A stretch of 64,000 nucleotides of DNA. Origin: Exiguobacterium sp. J17977. GTDB lineage: Bacteria > Bacillota > Bacilli > Exiguobacteriales > Exiguobacteriaceae. This document shows, in pieces, positions 9,233 through 17,904 of this stretch. The DNA lies in NCBI RefSeq assembly GCF_018616375.1, contig NZ_JAEQBB010000003.1, forward strand, positions 186,001 through 250,000. The letters are read 5' to 3'. Numbering within the stretch: position 1 is the first letter of the stretch; every line of letters begins with the position of its first letter. The translations under genes were made by a program, and so were the position numbers. The notes beneath the pieces were generated by a model. The model was not told where the DNA came from, ran no database searches, and worked only from the letters and a program-made list of their open reading frames with translations.

Positions 9233-10029
9233 CGACGCCGATGCAAGCAGACCAAAAAGACATTCGTTTTATCATTGAACGCCAGGACGGGCCGGATCAA
9301 CCGACCTACACGGAAGAGTTCACCGTCCCGTACCGTCCAAATATGAACGTCATCTCGGCGTTGATGGAAATCCGCCGGAACCCGGTCAACGCGAACGGGG
9401 ACAAGACGACACCGATCAACTGGGACATGAACTGTCTCGAAGAAGTGTGTGGTGCTTGTTCGATGATTATTAACGGCAAGCCGCGCCAATCGTGTACGGC
9501 GCTCGTCGATAAGCTCGAGCAACCGATCCGTCTGTCACCGATGAAGACGTTCCCGGTCGTCCGTGACCTTCAAGTCGACCGTCAACGCATGTTCGACGCG
9601 TTGAAAAAAGTGAAGGCGTGGGTCCCGATTGACGGGACGTACGACCTCGGACCAGGTCCACGGATGCCAGAGAACAAGCGTCAATGGGCGTATGAATTGT
9701 CGAAATGTATGACGTGCGGTGTCTGCCTCGAGGCATGCCCGAACGTGAATGACAAATCGAACTTCATCGGACCTGCCGCCATTTCGCAAGTCCGTCTCTT
9801 CAACTCGCACCCGACCGGCGCCTTCCATTCGGAAGAACGTTTGGAAGCGCTCATGGAAGACGGTGGCCTCGCACAGTGCGGTAACGCACAAAACTGTGTC
9901 GAAGTTTGTCCGAAAGGCATTCCGCTCACGACGTCAATCGCTGCGATGAACCGTCAGACGACGCTTCACTCGTTCAAATCGTTCTTCGGTAGCGACAAAG
10001 GCCGCACCGGTTCTGCGGTCGAGGCGTAA
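9229..10029 (+). CDS. sdhB: Succinate dehydrogenase iron-sulphur subunit
   Basis: Electron-transfer subunit linking SdhA flavin to the SdhC haems. Three cluster motifs are visible in the 266-aa protein: a plant-type [2Fe-2S] site (NCLEEVCGACSM with a later Cys), then CMTCGVCLEACPN and CGNAQNCVEVCPKG, which together bind the [4Fe-4S] and [3Fe-4S] clusters. The ATGA overlap with sdhA suggests coupled translation. Normal length. Confidence 0.97.
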   Translation: MTTPMQADQKDIRFIIERQDGPDQPTYTEEFTVPYRPNMNVISALMEIRRNPVNANGDKTTPINWDMNCLEEVCGACSMIINGKPRQSCTALVDKLEQPIRLSPMKTFPVVRDLQVDRQRMFDALKKVKAWVPIDGTYDLGPGPRMPENKRQWAYELSKCMTCGVCLEACPNVNDKSNFIGPAAISQVRLFNSHPTGAFHSEERLEALMEDGGLAQCGNAQNCVEVCPKGIPLTTSIAAMNRQTTLHSFKSFFGSDKGRTGSAVEA

Positions 10030-10038
10030 GGGTCACGG

Positions 10039-10479
10039 ATGACGAAGTACTTCCGGGAAGCCGATTGGGAAACACGTGTCAGAGCAGGGGTAGCGCTAGA
10101 CGTCAAAGTCCGATTCTCGGAGTGCGACCCGTATGGCCATATGAATAACACGATTCCGTTCATCTATTTCGAGGATGCGCGAATCGAGTTGCTTGAAGCG
10201 ACTGGATTCTCATTGAGAGATGGGTTCGTCGTCGTGGCGGACGCCCAGTGCGACTATGTCCGCCAAGTGATGCCGCGCCAATCGATCAAGGTGTATGCCA
10301 ATGTCTTGACGGTCGGAAACACTTCATGTGATATTCATTACGGGGCATATGATGGAGACCAACTCATGTTCGCGGGGCGCACGAGCCTCGTGCACTTGTC
10401 GAAATCCGGTCGTCCGACCGAATGGACTCCAGAATATAAAAATCGCTTGCAGAATTTTTGCGAATCCGCTATCATTTGA
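10039..10479 (+). CDS. ysmA: Acyl-CoA thioesterase-like hotdog protein
   Basis: Hotdog-fold thioesterase of the 4-hydroxybenzoyl-CoA/FcbC type, 146 aa. The active-site pattern is present as RFSECDPYGHMNNTIPFIYFED (Asp followed by GHMNN), close to residue 35. In B. subtilis ysmA occupies the same place directly after sdhB, which supports the assignment. Substrate unknown. Ten bases separate it from sdhB, so it probably belongs to the sdh transcript. Fold assignment is firm; the function as acyl-CoA hydrolase is family-based. Confidence 0.8.
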   Translation: MTKYFREADWETRVRAGVALDVKVRFSECDPYGHMNNTIPFIYFEDARIELLEATGFSLRDGFVVVADAQCDYVRQVMPRQSIKVYANVLTVGNTSCDIHYGAYDGDQLMFAGRTSLVHLSKSGRPTEWTPEYKNRLQNFCESAII

Positions 10480-10550
10480 TAATGAGTTCACAAACAATTA
10501 TTTTGCAGGTCCGCCTGTAGAATTGAAATTTGAAGGGAGACTATCACGTC

Positions 10551-10814
10551 ATGGAAAAAACGTTCACAGTCGTTGCAGATTCAGGAATTCACGCTCGTCC
10601 AGCTACACAGTTGGTTAACACAGCTTCTAAGTTCCAATCAGATATCAACCTTGAGTACAACGGTAAAACAGTAAACCTCAAGTCGATCATGGGTGTTCTT
10701 TCACTCGGAATCGCTAAAGATTCTACAATCAAAATCACTGCAGCTGGTGACGATGCAGAAGAAGCGGTTAACACGCTTTCTGACATGCTCACAAGCGAAG
10801 GTCTTGCTCAGTAA
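10551..10814 (+). CDS. ptsH: Phosphocarrier protein HPr
   Basis: HPr of the sugar phosphotransferase system, 87 aa. It has both regulatory sites: the phosphoacceptor histidine in GIHARPAT (His14 here, His15 in usual numbering), which takes phosphate from enzyme I, and the HPr-kinase serine in [11 protein letters not shown] (Ser45 here). HPr-Ser-P is the co-repressor of CcpA in Firmicutes. Unusually it stands alone; no ptsI follows and a terminator closes the gene. RBS AAGGGAGA precedes ATG 10551. A serine lacking in Crh-type paralogues is not the issue here: His is present, so this is HPr and not Crh. Confidence 0.93.
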   Translation: MEKTFTVVADSGIHARPATQLVNTASKFQSDINLEYNGKTVNLKSIMGVLSLGIAKDSTIKITAAGDDAEEAVNTLSDMLTSEGLAQ

Positions 10815-10824
10815 TTGAGCGACG

Positions 10825-10858
10825 GACGAGGCGGCCAATTGGCTACCTCGTCTTTTTT
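10825..10858 (+). terminator. Terminator after ptsH
   Basis: GACGAGG (10825-10831) pairs with CCTCGTC (10846-10852), followed by TTTTTT. Confidence 0.9.
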
Positions 10859-10930
10859 GTTTGTCACGAGACCGTTTCTTTTTCAGAATCGGCTTTTTTG
10901 GTAAGATAGATGGGAATGGAAGTGATGATC

Positions 10931-11737
10931 ATGAAACGAGCGATTGGAGTACTCGATTCAGGAGTTGGCGGCTTGACGGTGGTCAAAGAACTGATGCGCC
11001 AACTACCAAAAGAAGAAATTATCTATATCGGCGACACGGAACGGTGTCCGTATGGCCCGCGCCCGCACGACGAGATTGAAGCCTATACGTGGGAACTGAT
11101 TGAGTTCCTGTTAAGCAAGAATGTGAAGATGATCGTCATCGCCTGCAACACGGCGACAGCGGTCGTCTTGAAAGAAGCGCGCAAACGTCTCAACATCCCG
11201 GTCATCGGTGTCATCGATCCGGGTGCCCGCGCGGCCGTCAAAGGGACGCGCAATAAACATATCGGTGTCATCGGCACGAAGATGACGATCGAGAGCAACT
11301 CGTACGAGACGGCACTTCGGCACGTGGCCGGCGAGATTGATGTGTATTCGCTCGCTTGTCCACCGTTCGTCCCGCTCGTCGAAGCCGGCGAACTCGACGG
11401 GGAACGCGTCCGCACGATCGTCGCCGAGACGATTCGGCCGCTCCAGTCTTCCGAGATGGATACGCTCATCCTCGGCTGCACGCACTATCCGTTGCTCGCT
11501 CCGGTCATTCAAGACGTCGTCGGACCGGACGTCCATTTGATTTCGTCAGGTGACGAGACGGCGCTCGAAGTGGCGGCCATCCTTGATTTCAAAGAGCTCG
11601 AGAACGACCTCGACACGGTCCCGGCGCACCAGTTTTATGCGACGGGGGACGTCGTCATCTTTGACCGGCTCGCGACAGAGTGGCTCGGTCAGCCCGTGAG
11701 AGCGGAGAAAGTAGAGGTGTCCGGTGTCGATGCGTAA
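10931..11737 (+). CDS. racE: Glutamate racemase
   Basis: Converts L- to D-glutamate for peptidoglycan. The two-cysteine active site is visible: IACNTATAV (Cys ~74) and LGCTHYPLL (Cys ~185), with the N-terminal substrate loop DSGVGGLTV and [11 protein letters not shown]. 268 aa, normal. The start chosen is ATG 10931 with GGAAGTGA upstream; in-frame ATG 10925 and an earlier ATG would add two to seven residues. The 3' end overlaps rph by eight bases. The order racE-rph-rdgB-ysnB is conserved in B. subtilis (there with gerM between). Confidence 0.95.
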   Translation: MKRAIGVLDSGVGGLTVVKELMRQLPKEEIIYIGDTERCPYGPRPHDEIEAYTWELIEFLLSKNVKMIVIACNTATAVVLKEARKRLNIPVIGVIDPGARAAVKGTRNKHIGVIGTKMTIESNSYETALRHVAGEIDVYSLACPPFVPLVEAGELDGERVRTIVAETIRPLQSSEMDTLILGCTHYPLLAPVIQDVVGPDVHLISSGDETALEVAAILDFKELENDLDTVPAHQFYATGDVVIFDRLATEWLGQPVRAEKVEVSGVDA

Positions 11738-12479
11738 CGAACGAAACCAGGACGAGCTCCGGCCCGTCGAAATCGTTCCTCATGTGAACAAGCATGCGGA
11801 AGGATCGGTCCTCATCTCGATCGGGGACACGAAAGTTATCTGTACGGCGACGGTCGAAGAACGCGTCCCGAACTTTTTGCGCGGCAAGAAACAGGGCTGG
11901 ATTAACGCCGAGTATTCCATGCTTCCGCGTGCGACCGGCAACCGCACCGTACGTGAATCGGTCCGCGGGAAACAGTCGGGCCGGACGATGGAGATTCAGC
12001 GTCTCATTTCCCGCTCGCTCCGTTCGGTCGTCGATTTGGAACGGCTCGGCGAACGGACGATTTGGATTGACTGTGACGTCATCCAAGCGGACGGGGGCAC
12101 GCGCACGGCCTCGATCACTGGCGGTTTCTGTGCCCTCGTCCTCGCGGTCGACGCGCTCATCCGTCAAGGCAAGCTCGACGACACACCGATTAAAGAAGGC
12201 GTCGCCGCCATCTCGGTCGGTCGGACCGATCAACTGCTCCTCGACTTGAACTACGAAGAAGATGCTGCGGCCGAGGTCGATATGAACGTCGTCATGACGG
12301 CGAGCGGACGCTTCGTCGAAGTGCAGGGCACAGGAGAAGAGGCGACGTTCACGTTGCTCGAGATGAACGAGATGCTCCAGATGGCCCAGAGCGGGATCGA
12401 GACGCTGTTCAAAGCGGCCGAAGACGCGCTCGGTGCCTCATGGTGGTATGTCGGGGAACAATTGGAGGAAACAACATGA
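11730..12479 (+). CDS. rph: Ribonuclease PH
   Basis: Phosphorolytic 3'-5' exoribonuclease that trims tRNA 3' ends. The 249-aa protein shows the family core: [43 protein letters not shown] with catalytic acidic residues, and [18 protein letters not shown] 11730 is chosen because the product then begins at the usual family N-terminus ([11 protein letters not shown]); GTG 11724 is in frame. It overlaps racE by 8 and rdgB by 4 bases. Confidence 0.95.
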   Translation: MRNERNQDELRPVEIVPHVNKHAEGSVLISIGDTKVICTATVEERVPNFLRGKKQGWINAEYSMLPRATGNRTVRESVRGKQSGRTMEIQRLISRSLRSVVDLERLGERTIWIDCDVIQADGGTRTASITGGFCALVLAVDALIRQGKLDDTPIKEGVAAISVGRTDQLLLDLNYEEDAAAEVDMNVVMTASGRFVEVQGTGEEATFTLLEMNEMLQMAQSGIETLFKAAEDALGASWWYVGEQLEETT

Positions 12480-13066
12480 AACTCATCGTCGCAACACGTA
12501 ATAAAGGAAAAGTCGCAGAAATCGAAGGCATGCTCACGCCGCTCGGCTTCGAGGTCGAGTCATTGCTCGACTATCCGGACGCACCGGAGACGGACGAGAC
12601 GGGCACGACGTTCGAAGCGAACGCCGAACTGAAAGCAAAGGAAGCGGCCCGCTACTTTGGTCATGCCGTCCTCGCTGACGACTCGGGGCTTGAAGTCGAC
12701 GCACTCGACGGGGCACCGGGTGTCCATTCGGCCCGCTTCGCCGGACCTGAGAAATCGGACGAGGCGAACAACGCCCTCTTGCTCGAGAAGTTGAACGGGG
12801 CGACCGACCGGACGGCACGCTTTATCTGTGCCCTCTGTCTGGCCAAACCATCAGGAGAGACGTTGACGGTACGCGGTACGATTGAAGGGACGATCGGCTA
12901 CGCGCCGCACGGGGAGAACGGTTTCGGTTATGACCCGCTCTTCATCGTCCCGTCGCTCCATAAGACGGCAGCAGAACTCGAACGCGACGAAAAGGCGGCG
13001 GTCAGTCACCGCGGTCAAGCACTACGAAAGTTAGAGGCAGAAATCATTCCGTTCATGAAAGGGTGA
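12476..13066 (+). CDS. rdgB: XTP/dITP diphosphatase (HAM1/RdgB)
   Basis: House-cleaning pyrophosphatase that removes non-canonical purine nucleotides (ITP, XTP, dITP) from the pool. The 196-aa protein has the nucleotide-binding N-terminus [11 protein letters not shown], the catalytic segment [22 protein letters not shown] (shown in part: [12 protein letters not shown]) and C-terminal GYDPLF..SHRGQAL. ATG 12476 follows GGAGG within the end of rph and overlaps its stop by ATGA. Confidence 0.95.
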   Translation: MKLIVATRNKGKVAEIEGMLTPLGFEVESLLDYPDAPETDETGTTFEANAELKAKEAARYFGHAVLADDSGLEVDALDGAPGVHSARFAGPEKSDEANNALLLEKLNGATDRTARFICALCLAKPSGETLTVRGTIEGTIGYAPHGENGFGYDPLFIVPSLHKTAAELERDEKAAVSHRGQALRKLEAEIIPFMKG

Positions 13067-13071
13067 CCCGT

Positions 13072-13584
13072 ATGCGTTTTCTCGTAGTCAGTGACAGTCA
13101 CGGATTGACCGAAGAACTATCGATCATCTTCAATCGGCACGAACAAGAAATCGACGATGCGTATCATTGTGGCGACTCGCAACTCGCGCTCGTCGACGAG
13201 CACCTGCTCCCGTATCACACGGTGCGCGGCAATTGCGATTTCGGTGGCGACTTGCCGCTCGAGCGAATCGAGGAGACGGCCGAAGGCACGATTCTCATCG
13301 TCCACGGCCATCATCACGACGTGAAGTACGACTTGAACCGGTTGCGTTACCGGGCCGAAGAGGTCGGGGCGAACGTCGTCTTGTTCGGCCACTCGCACGT
13401 CGCCGGTGCGTTGATTGAGGACGGGGTGCTCTACGTGAACCCGGGCTCGATTCGGATGCCGCGCGGACGGAGTGACAAGACGTATGTACTGATGGATCTC
13501 GAGAACGGACAGGCCAACGTCCGCTTTTATCGGTCTGAGGACGGTTCGGCCGTCGAGGATCTCGATGTGAGCGGAAAGCTGTGA
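13072..13584 (+). CDS. ysnB: YsnB/YfcE-type metallophosphoesterase
   Basis: Calcineurin-like phosphoesterase of about 170 aa. Metal-binding motifs in order: SDSHG (residues ~5-9), HCGDSQ, RGNCD, IVHGHHHDV and FGHSHVAG. The substrate in vivo is unknown; YfcE-type relatives hydrolyse phosphodiesters in vitro. It starts at ATG 13072 after AAAGGGTG, six bases after the rdgB stop, and ends the racE-rph-rdgB-ysnB operon. The GTG at 13063 overlapping rdgB is a weaker start. Confidence 0.88.
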   Translation: MRFLVVSDSHGLTEELSIIFNRHEQEIDDAYHCGDSQLALVDEHLLPYHTVRGNCDFGGDLPLERIEETAEGTILIVHGHHHDVKYDLNRLRYRAEEVGANVVLFGHSHVAGALIEDGVLYVNPGSIRMPRGRSDKTYVLMDLENGQANVRFYRSEDGSAVEDLDVSGKL

Positions 13585-13602
13585 CGGAATGAAAAGAAGG
13601 AA

Positions 13603-13631
13603 TTGACAGCAAACCATTTTTCTATTATAGT
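13603..13631 (+). promoter_or_regulatory. Strong promoter of the tRNA-Arg gene
   Basis: TTGACA (13603-13608), 17-base spacer, TATAGT (13626-13631). Transcription would start near 13638, about six bases before the mature tRNA 5' end. Confidence 0.85.
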
Positions 13632-13643
13632 TTTCTTGTCAAT

Positions 13644-14003
13644 GTCCCAATAGCTCAGCTGGATAGAGCAACGCCCTTCAAGACAAATAGGAGCCTTTAT
13701 AGGGAAACAGAAACCTATAGAGTGGACGACACTATATCGGTGAAGCCTTAACAGATCATGCTGATGGTAATACCGAGGAAACTTATTTCCTTTCGGGGAC
13801 AAGATGGTTCGAAGGACTAAAGGTCATCCTTTAGAGGTAGAGCCATTGAAGGAGCAGTTTGCTCGTGAGGTTCCGTAGAGACTACACGTGTCGCACCTGA
13901 AATGGTGAAGATATAGTCCAGACTACAAACAACACACGTTGGTGGCGAAAGCCATGGTGGTAAGCTAAGGCGTCGGTCGGGGGTTCGAATCCCTCTTGGG
14001 ACA
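13644..14003 (+). tRNA. tRNA-Arg(UCU), interrupted by a group I intron
   Basis: Exons 13644-13678 and 13965-14003 join into a 74-nt tRNA with a complete cloverleaf. The acceptor stem GTCCCAA/TTGGGAC is perfect over 7 bp with discriminator A. The D-arm is GCTC/GAGC, the anticodon stem ACGCC/GGCGT, the anticodon loop CTTCTAA (anticodon TCT) and the T-arm GGGGG/CCCTC with loop TTCGAAT. CCA is not encoded. The anticodon reads the AGA/AGG arginine codons. The gene is only functional if the 286-nt insertion in the anticodon loop is spliced out. It has its own promoter and terminator. Confidence 0.95.
13679..13964 (+). other. Group I intron (IC3-like) in the tRNA-Arg(UCU) anticodon loop
   Basis: A 286-nt intron between anticodon nucleotides 34 and 35; the 5' exon ends in U and the intron ends in G, as group I splicing requires. 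Pairings seen: P1 exon CTT 13676-13678 with GAG 13691-13693 (terminal U.G); P2 13698-13703/13714-13719; P3 CGACAC 13727-13732/GTGTCG 13888-13893; P7 GACTA 13880-13884/TAGTC 13914-13918; P8 13894-13897/13904-13907; P9 13943-13954 with a GAAA tetraloop. The core text around P7 (GTAGAGACTA.. and AAGATATAGTCCAG) resembles the cyanobacterial tRNA-Leu and Azoarcus tRNA-Ile introns. There is no homing endonuclease. Splice sites are inferred; the C shared by both junctions leaves a one-base ambiguity. Confidence 0.9.
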
Positions 14004-14017
14004 CTTCCATTTAAAAT

Positions 14018-14051
14018 AGAGATAGCCTCCACGGAGGTTGTCTCTTTTTTC
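14018..14051 (+). terminator. Terminator after tRNA-Arg
   Basis: A 12-13 bp stem (14018-14030 with 14033-14045, two G.T pairs), followed by TTTTTT. Confidence 0.85.
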
Positions 14052-14125
14052 GTTTTTCGGGGTATTGATTGACAACGAATCGATTCCTAACGGAAGATGG
14101 AGATGAATGGAAAGGGTGTGGAGAG

Positions 14126-15031
14126 ATGGCAAAAGAGAAAGCGTACCCGTTTCCTGGGAACTGGTCGCGGCTTCAGAAGATGATTCAAGAAGCGGACACG
14201 GCCGGAGAACGGCAACGGGTCGAACCGATTCTATGGGATTGGTATGAGGCAGTGCCCGGTGATCCCTTTGTTTTCATGGAACTATTCCAATGTCTGATGG
14301 AACGTCCGGAAGAACCGGAGACGCTCGAGAAACTCGAAGAACTCGTCACGACTCAGATGACGGTGGCAGAAGAACCTGCAGCCGGCGGGCTTCAAATCGC
14401 CCAGTATTACATCATGCGTGACCAACCGTTCGAGGCGGCCCATTGGATCAATCGCTATCTCGAATGGCAAGAGAAGACCGATCACGTCAACACGCAAGCG
14501 CATCAAGTGTTGCAAGTGTTGAAGTTGACCGAGTTCCCGGCGGCAATCGCCAAAGTGAAGCGGATCCTGAATCGTGGCGGAATCGGTGAACAAATCGAGA
14601 CACTCGAACACGTCCATTTCAACATCGACGACGTCCTCGACAACGTCTTGAAAGAACTTCTCGTCGCCGACCGTCCGAAATTGATGAAGTTGATCGTGCT
14701 TCAAAAAGCGTTCGACGAGTTGCCGGTCATCGAATGGACCGATCTTGGGACACGGCATCGGTTGACGCGAGACGAGGCGGCCGTGCATACACAAGCGTGG
14801 GAAGCGATGACGAATCAATTGCAGCGGGTCGTATATGGGGACGAAATCGCGACACAACTGCTCATGAACTACATGTATACGCATTACCCGTTCACACCGC
14901 AAGAAGCGTCTGACGTGGAGGCGGCGATCGGACAGGCGAAAACGGCCATCTTGCAACACGAGGAAACGGACGGCCTGGCAGCGGAAATCCTCGAGGCGGA
15001 CATGCGTTTCACCGAGGCGTTTCTAGACTAA
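14126..15031 (+). CDS. ysoA: YsoA-like TPR protein
   Basis: Helical protein of 301 aa, recognised mainly by position: B. subtilis ysoA, a tetratricopeptide-repeat protein, lies directly upstream of tig. The sequence is entirely alpha-helical in character, with TPR-like A/B helix pairs (for example YIMRDQPFEAAHWINRYLEW and a long C-terminal helical region). No catalytic motif is visible. Function unknown. ATG 14126 is chosen, eight bases after AAAGGGTG; the frame is open from a TTG at 14069 but that stretch overlaps a possible promoter. Confidence 0.7.
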   Translation: MAKEKAYPFPGNWSRLQKMIQEADTAGERQRVEPILWDWYEAVPGDPFVFMELFQCLMERPEEPETLEKLEELVTTQMTVAEEPAAGGLQIAQYYIMRDQPFEAAHWINRYLEWQEKTDHVNTQAHQVLQVLKLTEFPAAIAKVKRILNRGGIGEQIETLEHVHFNIDDVLDNVLKELLVADRPKLMKLIVLQKAFDELPVIEWTDLGTRHRLTRDEAAVHTQAWEAMTNQLQRVVYGDEIATQLLMNYMYTHYPFTPQEASDVEAAIGQAKTAILQHEETDGLAAEILEADMRFTEAFLD

Positions 15032-15056
15032 ATCCTTGTGTGCAGTCGCCGGATTT

Positions 15057-15066
15057 ATGCTATAAT
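15057..15066 (+). promoter_or_regulatory. Extended -10 promoter of tig
   Basis: TGC followed by TATAAT (15061-15066), an extended -10 element. A poor -35 (TTGTGT at 15036) is 19 bases upstream. It lies 54 bases before the tig start. Confidence 0.6.
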
Positions 15067-15119
15067 ACGGATTGTTGTACATTCTTGTACGTATAAACGA
15101 ATTGTTGGAGGGACTTAGC

Positions 15120-16412
15120 ATGACAGCAAAATGGGAAAAAACATCAGGTAGCCAAGGCGTACTCACGTACGAAGCACCTGCAGAAGCTTTTGATAAAGCA
15201 GTCGACGCCGCATTCAAAGATGTCGTCAAAACTTTGAACGTGCCTGGCTTCCGTAAAGGGAAATTGCCACGCCCAATGTTCAACAAAATGTACGGAGAAG
15301 AAGCACTCTATCAAGATGCGCTCGATATCCTCTACCGTGACACAGTTCAAGGTGCGGTCGAAGAAGCTGGTTTCGAACCAATCGCTCTCGAAAACATCGA
15401 TGTAGACGGCACGCTCGAAAAAGGCAAACCAGTAACGTTCAAAGTAACGTTCGTCGTTGAGCCAGAAGCTGAGCTTGGCGAATACAAAGGTCTCGAGTAC
15501 GAAGCTGTTGAAACAACAGTCACTGACGAAGAAGTTGCAGCTGAACTTGACGCGCTTCAACAGCAAGGCGCAGAGCTTGCTGTCAAAGAAGGCGCAATCG
15601 AAAACGGCGATACAGCTGTCTTTGATTTCGCAGGTTTCGCTGACGGAGAGCAATTCGAAGGCGGCACAGCTGAAAACTACACGCTCGAAATCGGTTCAGG
15701 CCAATTCATCCCTGGATTCGAAGAGCAAATGGTCGGCTTGACGGCTGGCGAAGAAAAAGACGTTGAAGTAACATTCCCTGAAGAGTACCACGCTGACAAC
15801 TTGGCGGGTAAACCAGCGACATTCAAAGTCAAACTTCACGAAGTCAAAGCGAAGCAAGTTCCTGAGCTCGACGACGAGTTCGCAAAAGACATCGACGAGT
15901 CAGTTTCATCACTTGACGAGTTGAAAGCGAAAATCCGTGAGCGCTTAGAGACTGCGAAGAAACAAGAAGCGGAAGGCACAATGCGCGACCAACTCGTCGA
16001 GCAAGCAACAGCTAACGCAACAATCGACGTACCTGCAGTACTCGTTGACCAAGAAGTAGACCGTATGGTTCAAGAATTCGGCACACGTGTTTCTTCACAA
16101 GGAATCGACCTCGACATGTACTTCCAGCTTACTGGAACGACTGAAGAAGCGATGCGCGAAGAGATGAAAGAGCAAGCTGAAGAGCGCGTTAAAGCTCGTC
16201 TCGTCTTGAAAGCAATCGCTGAGAAAGAAGCGATCGAAGTGTCTGACGAAGATGCTGAGAAAGAACTCGAAGAAATGTCTAAACTTTACAACATCGCACC
16301 GGATCAACTCCGCACGATGCTCGCGCCACAAGGCGGAATCGAGACACTTAAAGGTGACCTCAAATTCCGTAAAGCGATCGACGTTCTCGTTGAAAACGGG
16401 AAAGCGAAGTAA
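15120..16412 (+). CDS. tig: Trigger factor
   Basis: Ribosome-associated chaperone and peptidyl-prolyl isomerase for nascent chains. The 430-aa protein has the ribosome-docking signature GFRKGKLPR at about residue 43, a central FKBP-like PPIase domain (~residues 150-245, for example GFEEQMVGLTAGEEKDVEVTFP shown in part: FEEQMVGLTAGE) and a long helical C-terminal substrate-binding domain. Codon use here is more A/T at third positions than the neighbours, as in other highly expressed genes of the window (ptsH, rplU). ATG 15120 follows GGAGGGAC. It has its own promoter and terminator. Confidence 0.97.
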   Translation: MTAKWEKTSGSQGVLTYEAPAEAFDKAVDAAFKDVVKTLNVPGFRKGKLPRPMFNKMYGEEALYQDALDILYRDTVQGAVEEAGFEPIALENIDVDGTLEKGKPVTFKVTFVVEPEAELGEYKGLEYEAVETTVTDEEVAAELDALQQQGAELAVKEGAIENGDTAVFDFAGFADGEQFEGGTAENYTLEIGSGQFIPGFEEQMVGLTAGEEKDVEVTFPEEYHADNLAGKPATFKVKLHEVKAKQVPELDDEFAKDIDESVSSLDELKAKIRERLETAKKQEAEGTMRDQLVEQATANATIDVPAVLVDQEVDRMVQEFGTRVSSQGIDLDMYFQLTGTTEEAMREEMKEQAEERVKARLVLKAIAEKEAIEVSDEDAEKELEEMSKLYNIAPDQLRTMLAPQGGIETLKGDLKFRKAIDVLVENGKAK

Positions 16413-16423
16413 TCGGATGACAG

Positions 16424-16455
16424 AAGGACGGCTGCTCAGCAGTCGTCCTTTTTTT
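16424..16455 (+). terminator. Terminator after tig
   Basis: AAGGACGGCTG pairs with the following CAGTCGTCCTT, then a run of seven T. Confidence 0.9.
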
Positions 16456-16483
16456 CGTCACGACACTTTGCATGTGTTTATCT

Positions 16484-16512
16484 TTGATGAAGTGATTTGT
16501 TCATGCTACAAT
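16484..16512 (+). promoter_or_regulatory. Sigma-A-type promoter of clpX
   Basis: TTGATG (16484-16489), 17-base spacer, TACAAT (16507-16512). The predicted transcript starts near 16519, immediately before the structured element at 16527. Confidence 0.75.
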
Positions 16513-16526
16513 TATTGCAACGCAGA

Positions 16527-16595
16527 GATGTAAATGTCTTTTCATGGTGCATGCGCACCTGGGAATACAAATAGGCGATTTATCGCACTTACATC
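16527..16595 (+). ncRNA. Structured 5' leader of clpX (candidate three-way junction)
   Basis: A 69-nt element at the very start of the predicted clpX transcript. A 7-bp closing stem GATGTAA (16527-16533)/TTACATC (16589-16595) encloses two hairpins: GGTGC/GCACC (16546-16550/16555-16559, loop ATGC) and GCGA/TCGC (16575-16578/16583-16586, loop TTTA). It is not followed by a T-run, so it is not a terminator. I do not recognise it as a known riboswitch or protein-leader class; it could bind a protein or stabilise the mRNA 5' end. Structure read by eye only. Confidence 0.5.
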
Positions 16596-16622
16596 CATTT
16601 TCATTTAGAAGGGGTGTACCGA

Positions 16623-17891
16623 ATGTTCAAATTTAACGAGGAAAAGGGGCAACTCAAGTGCTCGTTTTGCGGAAAATCGCAAGAACAAGTCCGTAAATTA
16701 GTCGCCGGTCCTGGCGTATACATTTGTGACGAATGTATCGAACTTTGCAATGAAATCGTTGAGGAAGAGCTCGGTGTGGAGGAAGAAGTCGAATTTAAAG
16801 ACATTCCAAAACCACAAGAGATTCGTAACATCCTAGACGACTACGTCATTGGTCAAGACCGCGCCAAACGTGCGCTTTCAGTAGCTGTCTACAACCACTA
16901 TAAACGTATTAACGCCGGTGGCCGTTCGGATGATGTCGAACTTTCGAAGTCGAACATCGTCATGATCGGACCAACTGGTAGCGGTAAGACGCTTCTCGCT
17001 CAGACGATGGCTCGCGTCTTGAACGTCCCGTTCGCAATCGCGGACGCGACGAGCTTGACGGAAGCCGGTTACGTCGGGGAAGACGTCGAGAACATCTTGC
17101 TCAAGTTGATTCAATCGGCTGACTATGATGTCGAGAAGGCTGAAAAAGGGATCATCTATATCGATGAAATCGATAAGATTGCCCGTAAGTCGGAAAACCC
17201 ATCGATCACGCGTGACGTGTCAGGTGAAGGTGTTCAGCAGGCACTTCTTAAAATCTTGGAAGGTACGGTCGCAAGCGTACCGCCGCAAGGTGGACGTAAG
17301 CATCCGCATCAAGAGTTCATCCAAATCGATACGACGAACATCTTGTTCATCGTCGGCGGCGCGTTCGCTGGCATCGAAGCGGTCGTCAAACGCCGCATCG
17401 GGAAGAAAGTCATCGGATTTGGGAACGACCAAGAAAACCGCGAGTTGACGCAAGAAGACTTGCTCGCCCGCGCGCTTCCGGAAGACCTTCAGAAATTCGG
17501 ATTGATTCCGGAATTCATCGGTCGTTTACCGGTCATGGCGACGCTCACGACGCTTGACGAGGAAGCCCTCGTCGAAATCTTGACGAAGCCGAAGAACGCC
17601 CTCGTTCGTCAGTACGAGAAAATGCTCGAACTTGACGATGTCGAACTCTCGTTCACAGACGAGGCGTTGGTTGAAATCGCCAAACTTGCCATCAAACGTA
17701 AGACAGGCGCACGCGGTCTCCGCTCGATTATCGAAGAAATGATGCTCGATGTGATGTTCACTGTCCCATCGCGCGACGATATCGAGAAAGTCATCATCAC
17801 GGATGAAACGATTACGGGTCTTGCCGGTCCGAAATACGTCCTTCGCGATGGTACTGTCGAACAGACAGGCGACAATAAAGAGACAGCATAA
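16623..17891 (+). CDS. clpX: ATP-dependent Clp protease ATP-binding subunit ClpX
   Basis: AAA+ unfoldase that feeds substrates to ClpP. The 422-aa protein has the N-terminal zinc-binding domain (CSFCGKSQ...CDECIELC, residues ~14-40), Walker A GPTGSGKT, Walker [11 protein letters not shown], pore loop GYVGEDVEN, and an IGF-type loop for ClpP docking (KVIGFGND). ATG 16623 is eight bases after AGAAGGGG. Monocistronic by its flanking promoter and terminator, though read-through into lonA is possible. Confidence 0.97.
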   Translation: MFKFNEEKGQLKCSFCGKSQEQVRKLVAGPGVYICDECIELCNEIVEEELGVEEEVEFKDIPKPQEIRNILDDYVIGQDRAKRALSVAVYNHYKRINAGGRSDDVELSKSNIVMIGPTGSGKTLLAQTMARVLNVPFAIADATSLTEAGYVGEDVENILLKLIQSADYDVEKAEKGIIYIDEIDKIARKSENPSITRDVSGEGVQQALLKILEGTVASVPPQGGRKHPHQEFIQIDTTNILFIVGGAFAGIEAVVKRRIGKKVIGFGNDQENRELTQEDLLARALPEDLQKFGLIPEFIGRLPVMATLTTLDEEALVEILTKPKNALVRQYEKMLELDDVELSFTDEALVEIAKLAIKRKTGARGLRSIIEEMMLDVMFTVPSRDDIEKVIITDETITGLAGPKYVLRDGTVEQTGDNKETA

Positions 17892-17904
17892 TTTTGAACG
17901 AAGA

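Noticed and set aside
10551-10814. Crh (catabolite repression HPr-like) rather than HPr
   Set aside because: The phosphoacceptor His in GIHARPAT is present; Crh lacks it.
13817-14032. 71-aa open frame on the minus strand inside the tRNA-Arg intron
   Set aside because: It runs antisense through the intron core and the 3' exon; it has no RBS and its sequence reflects RNA structure, not an endonuclease.
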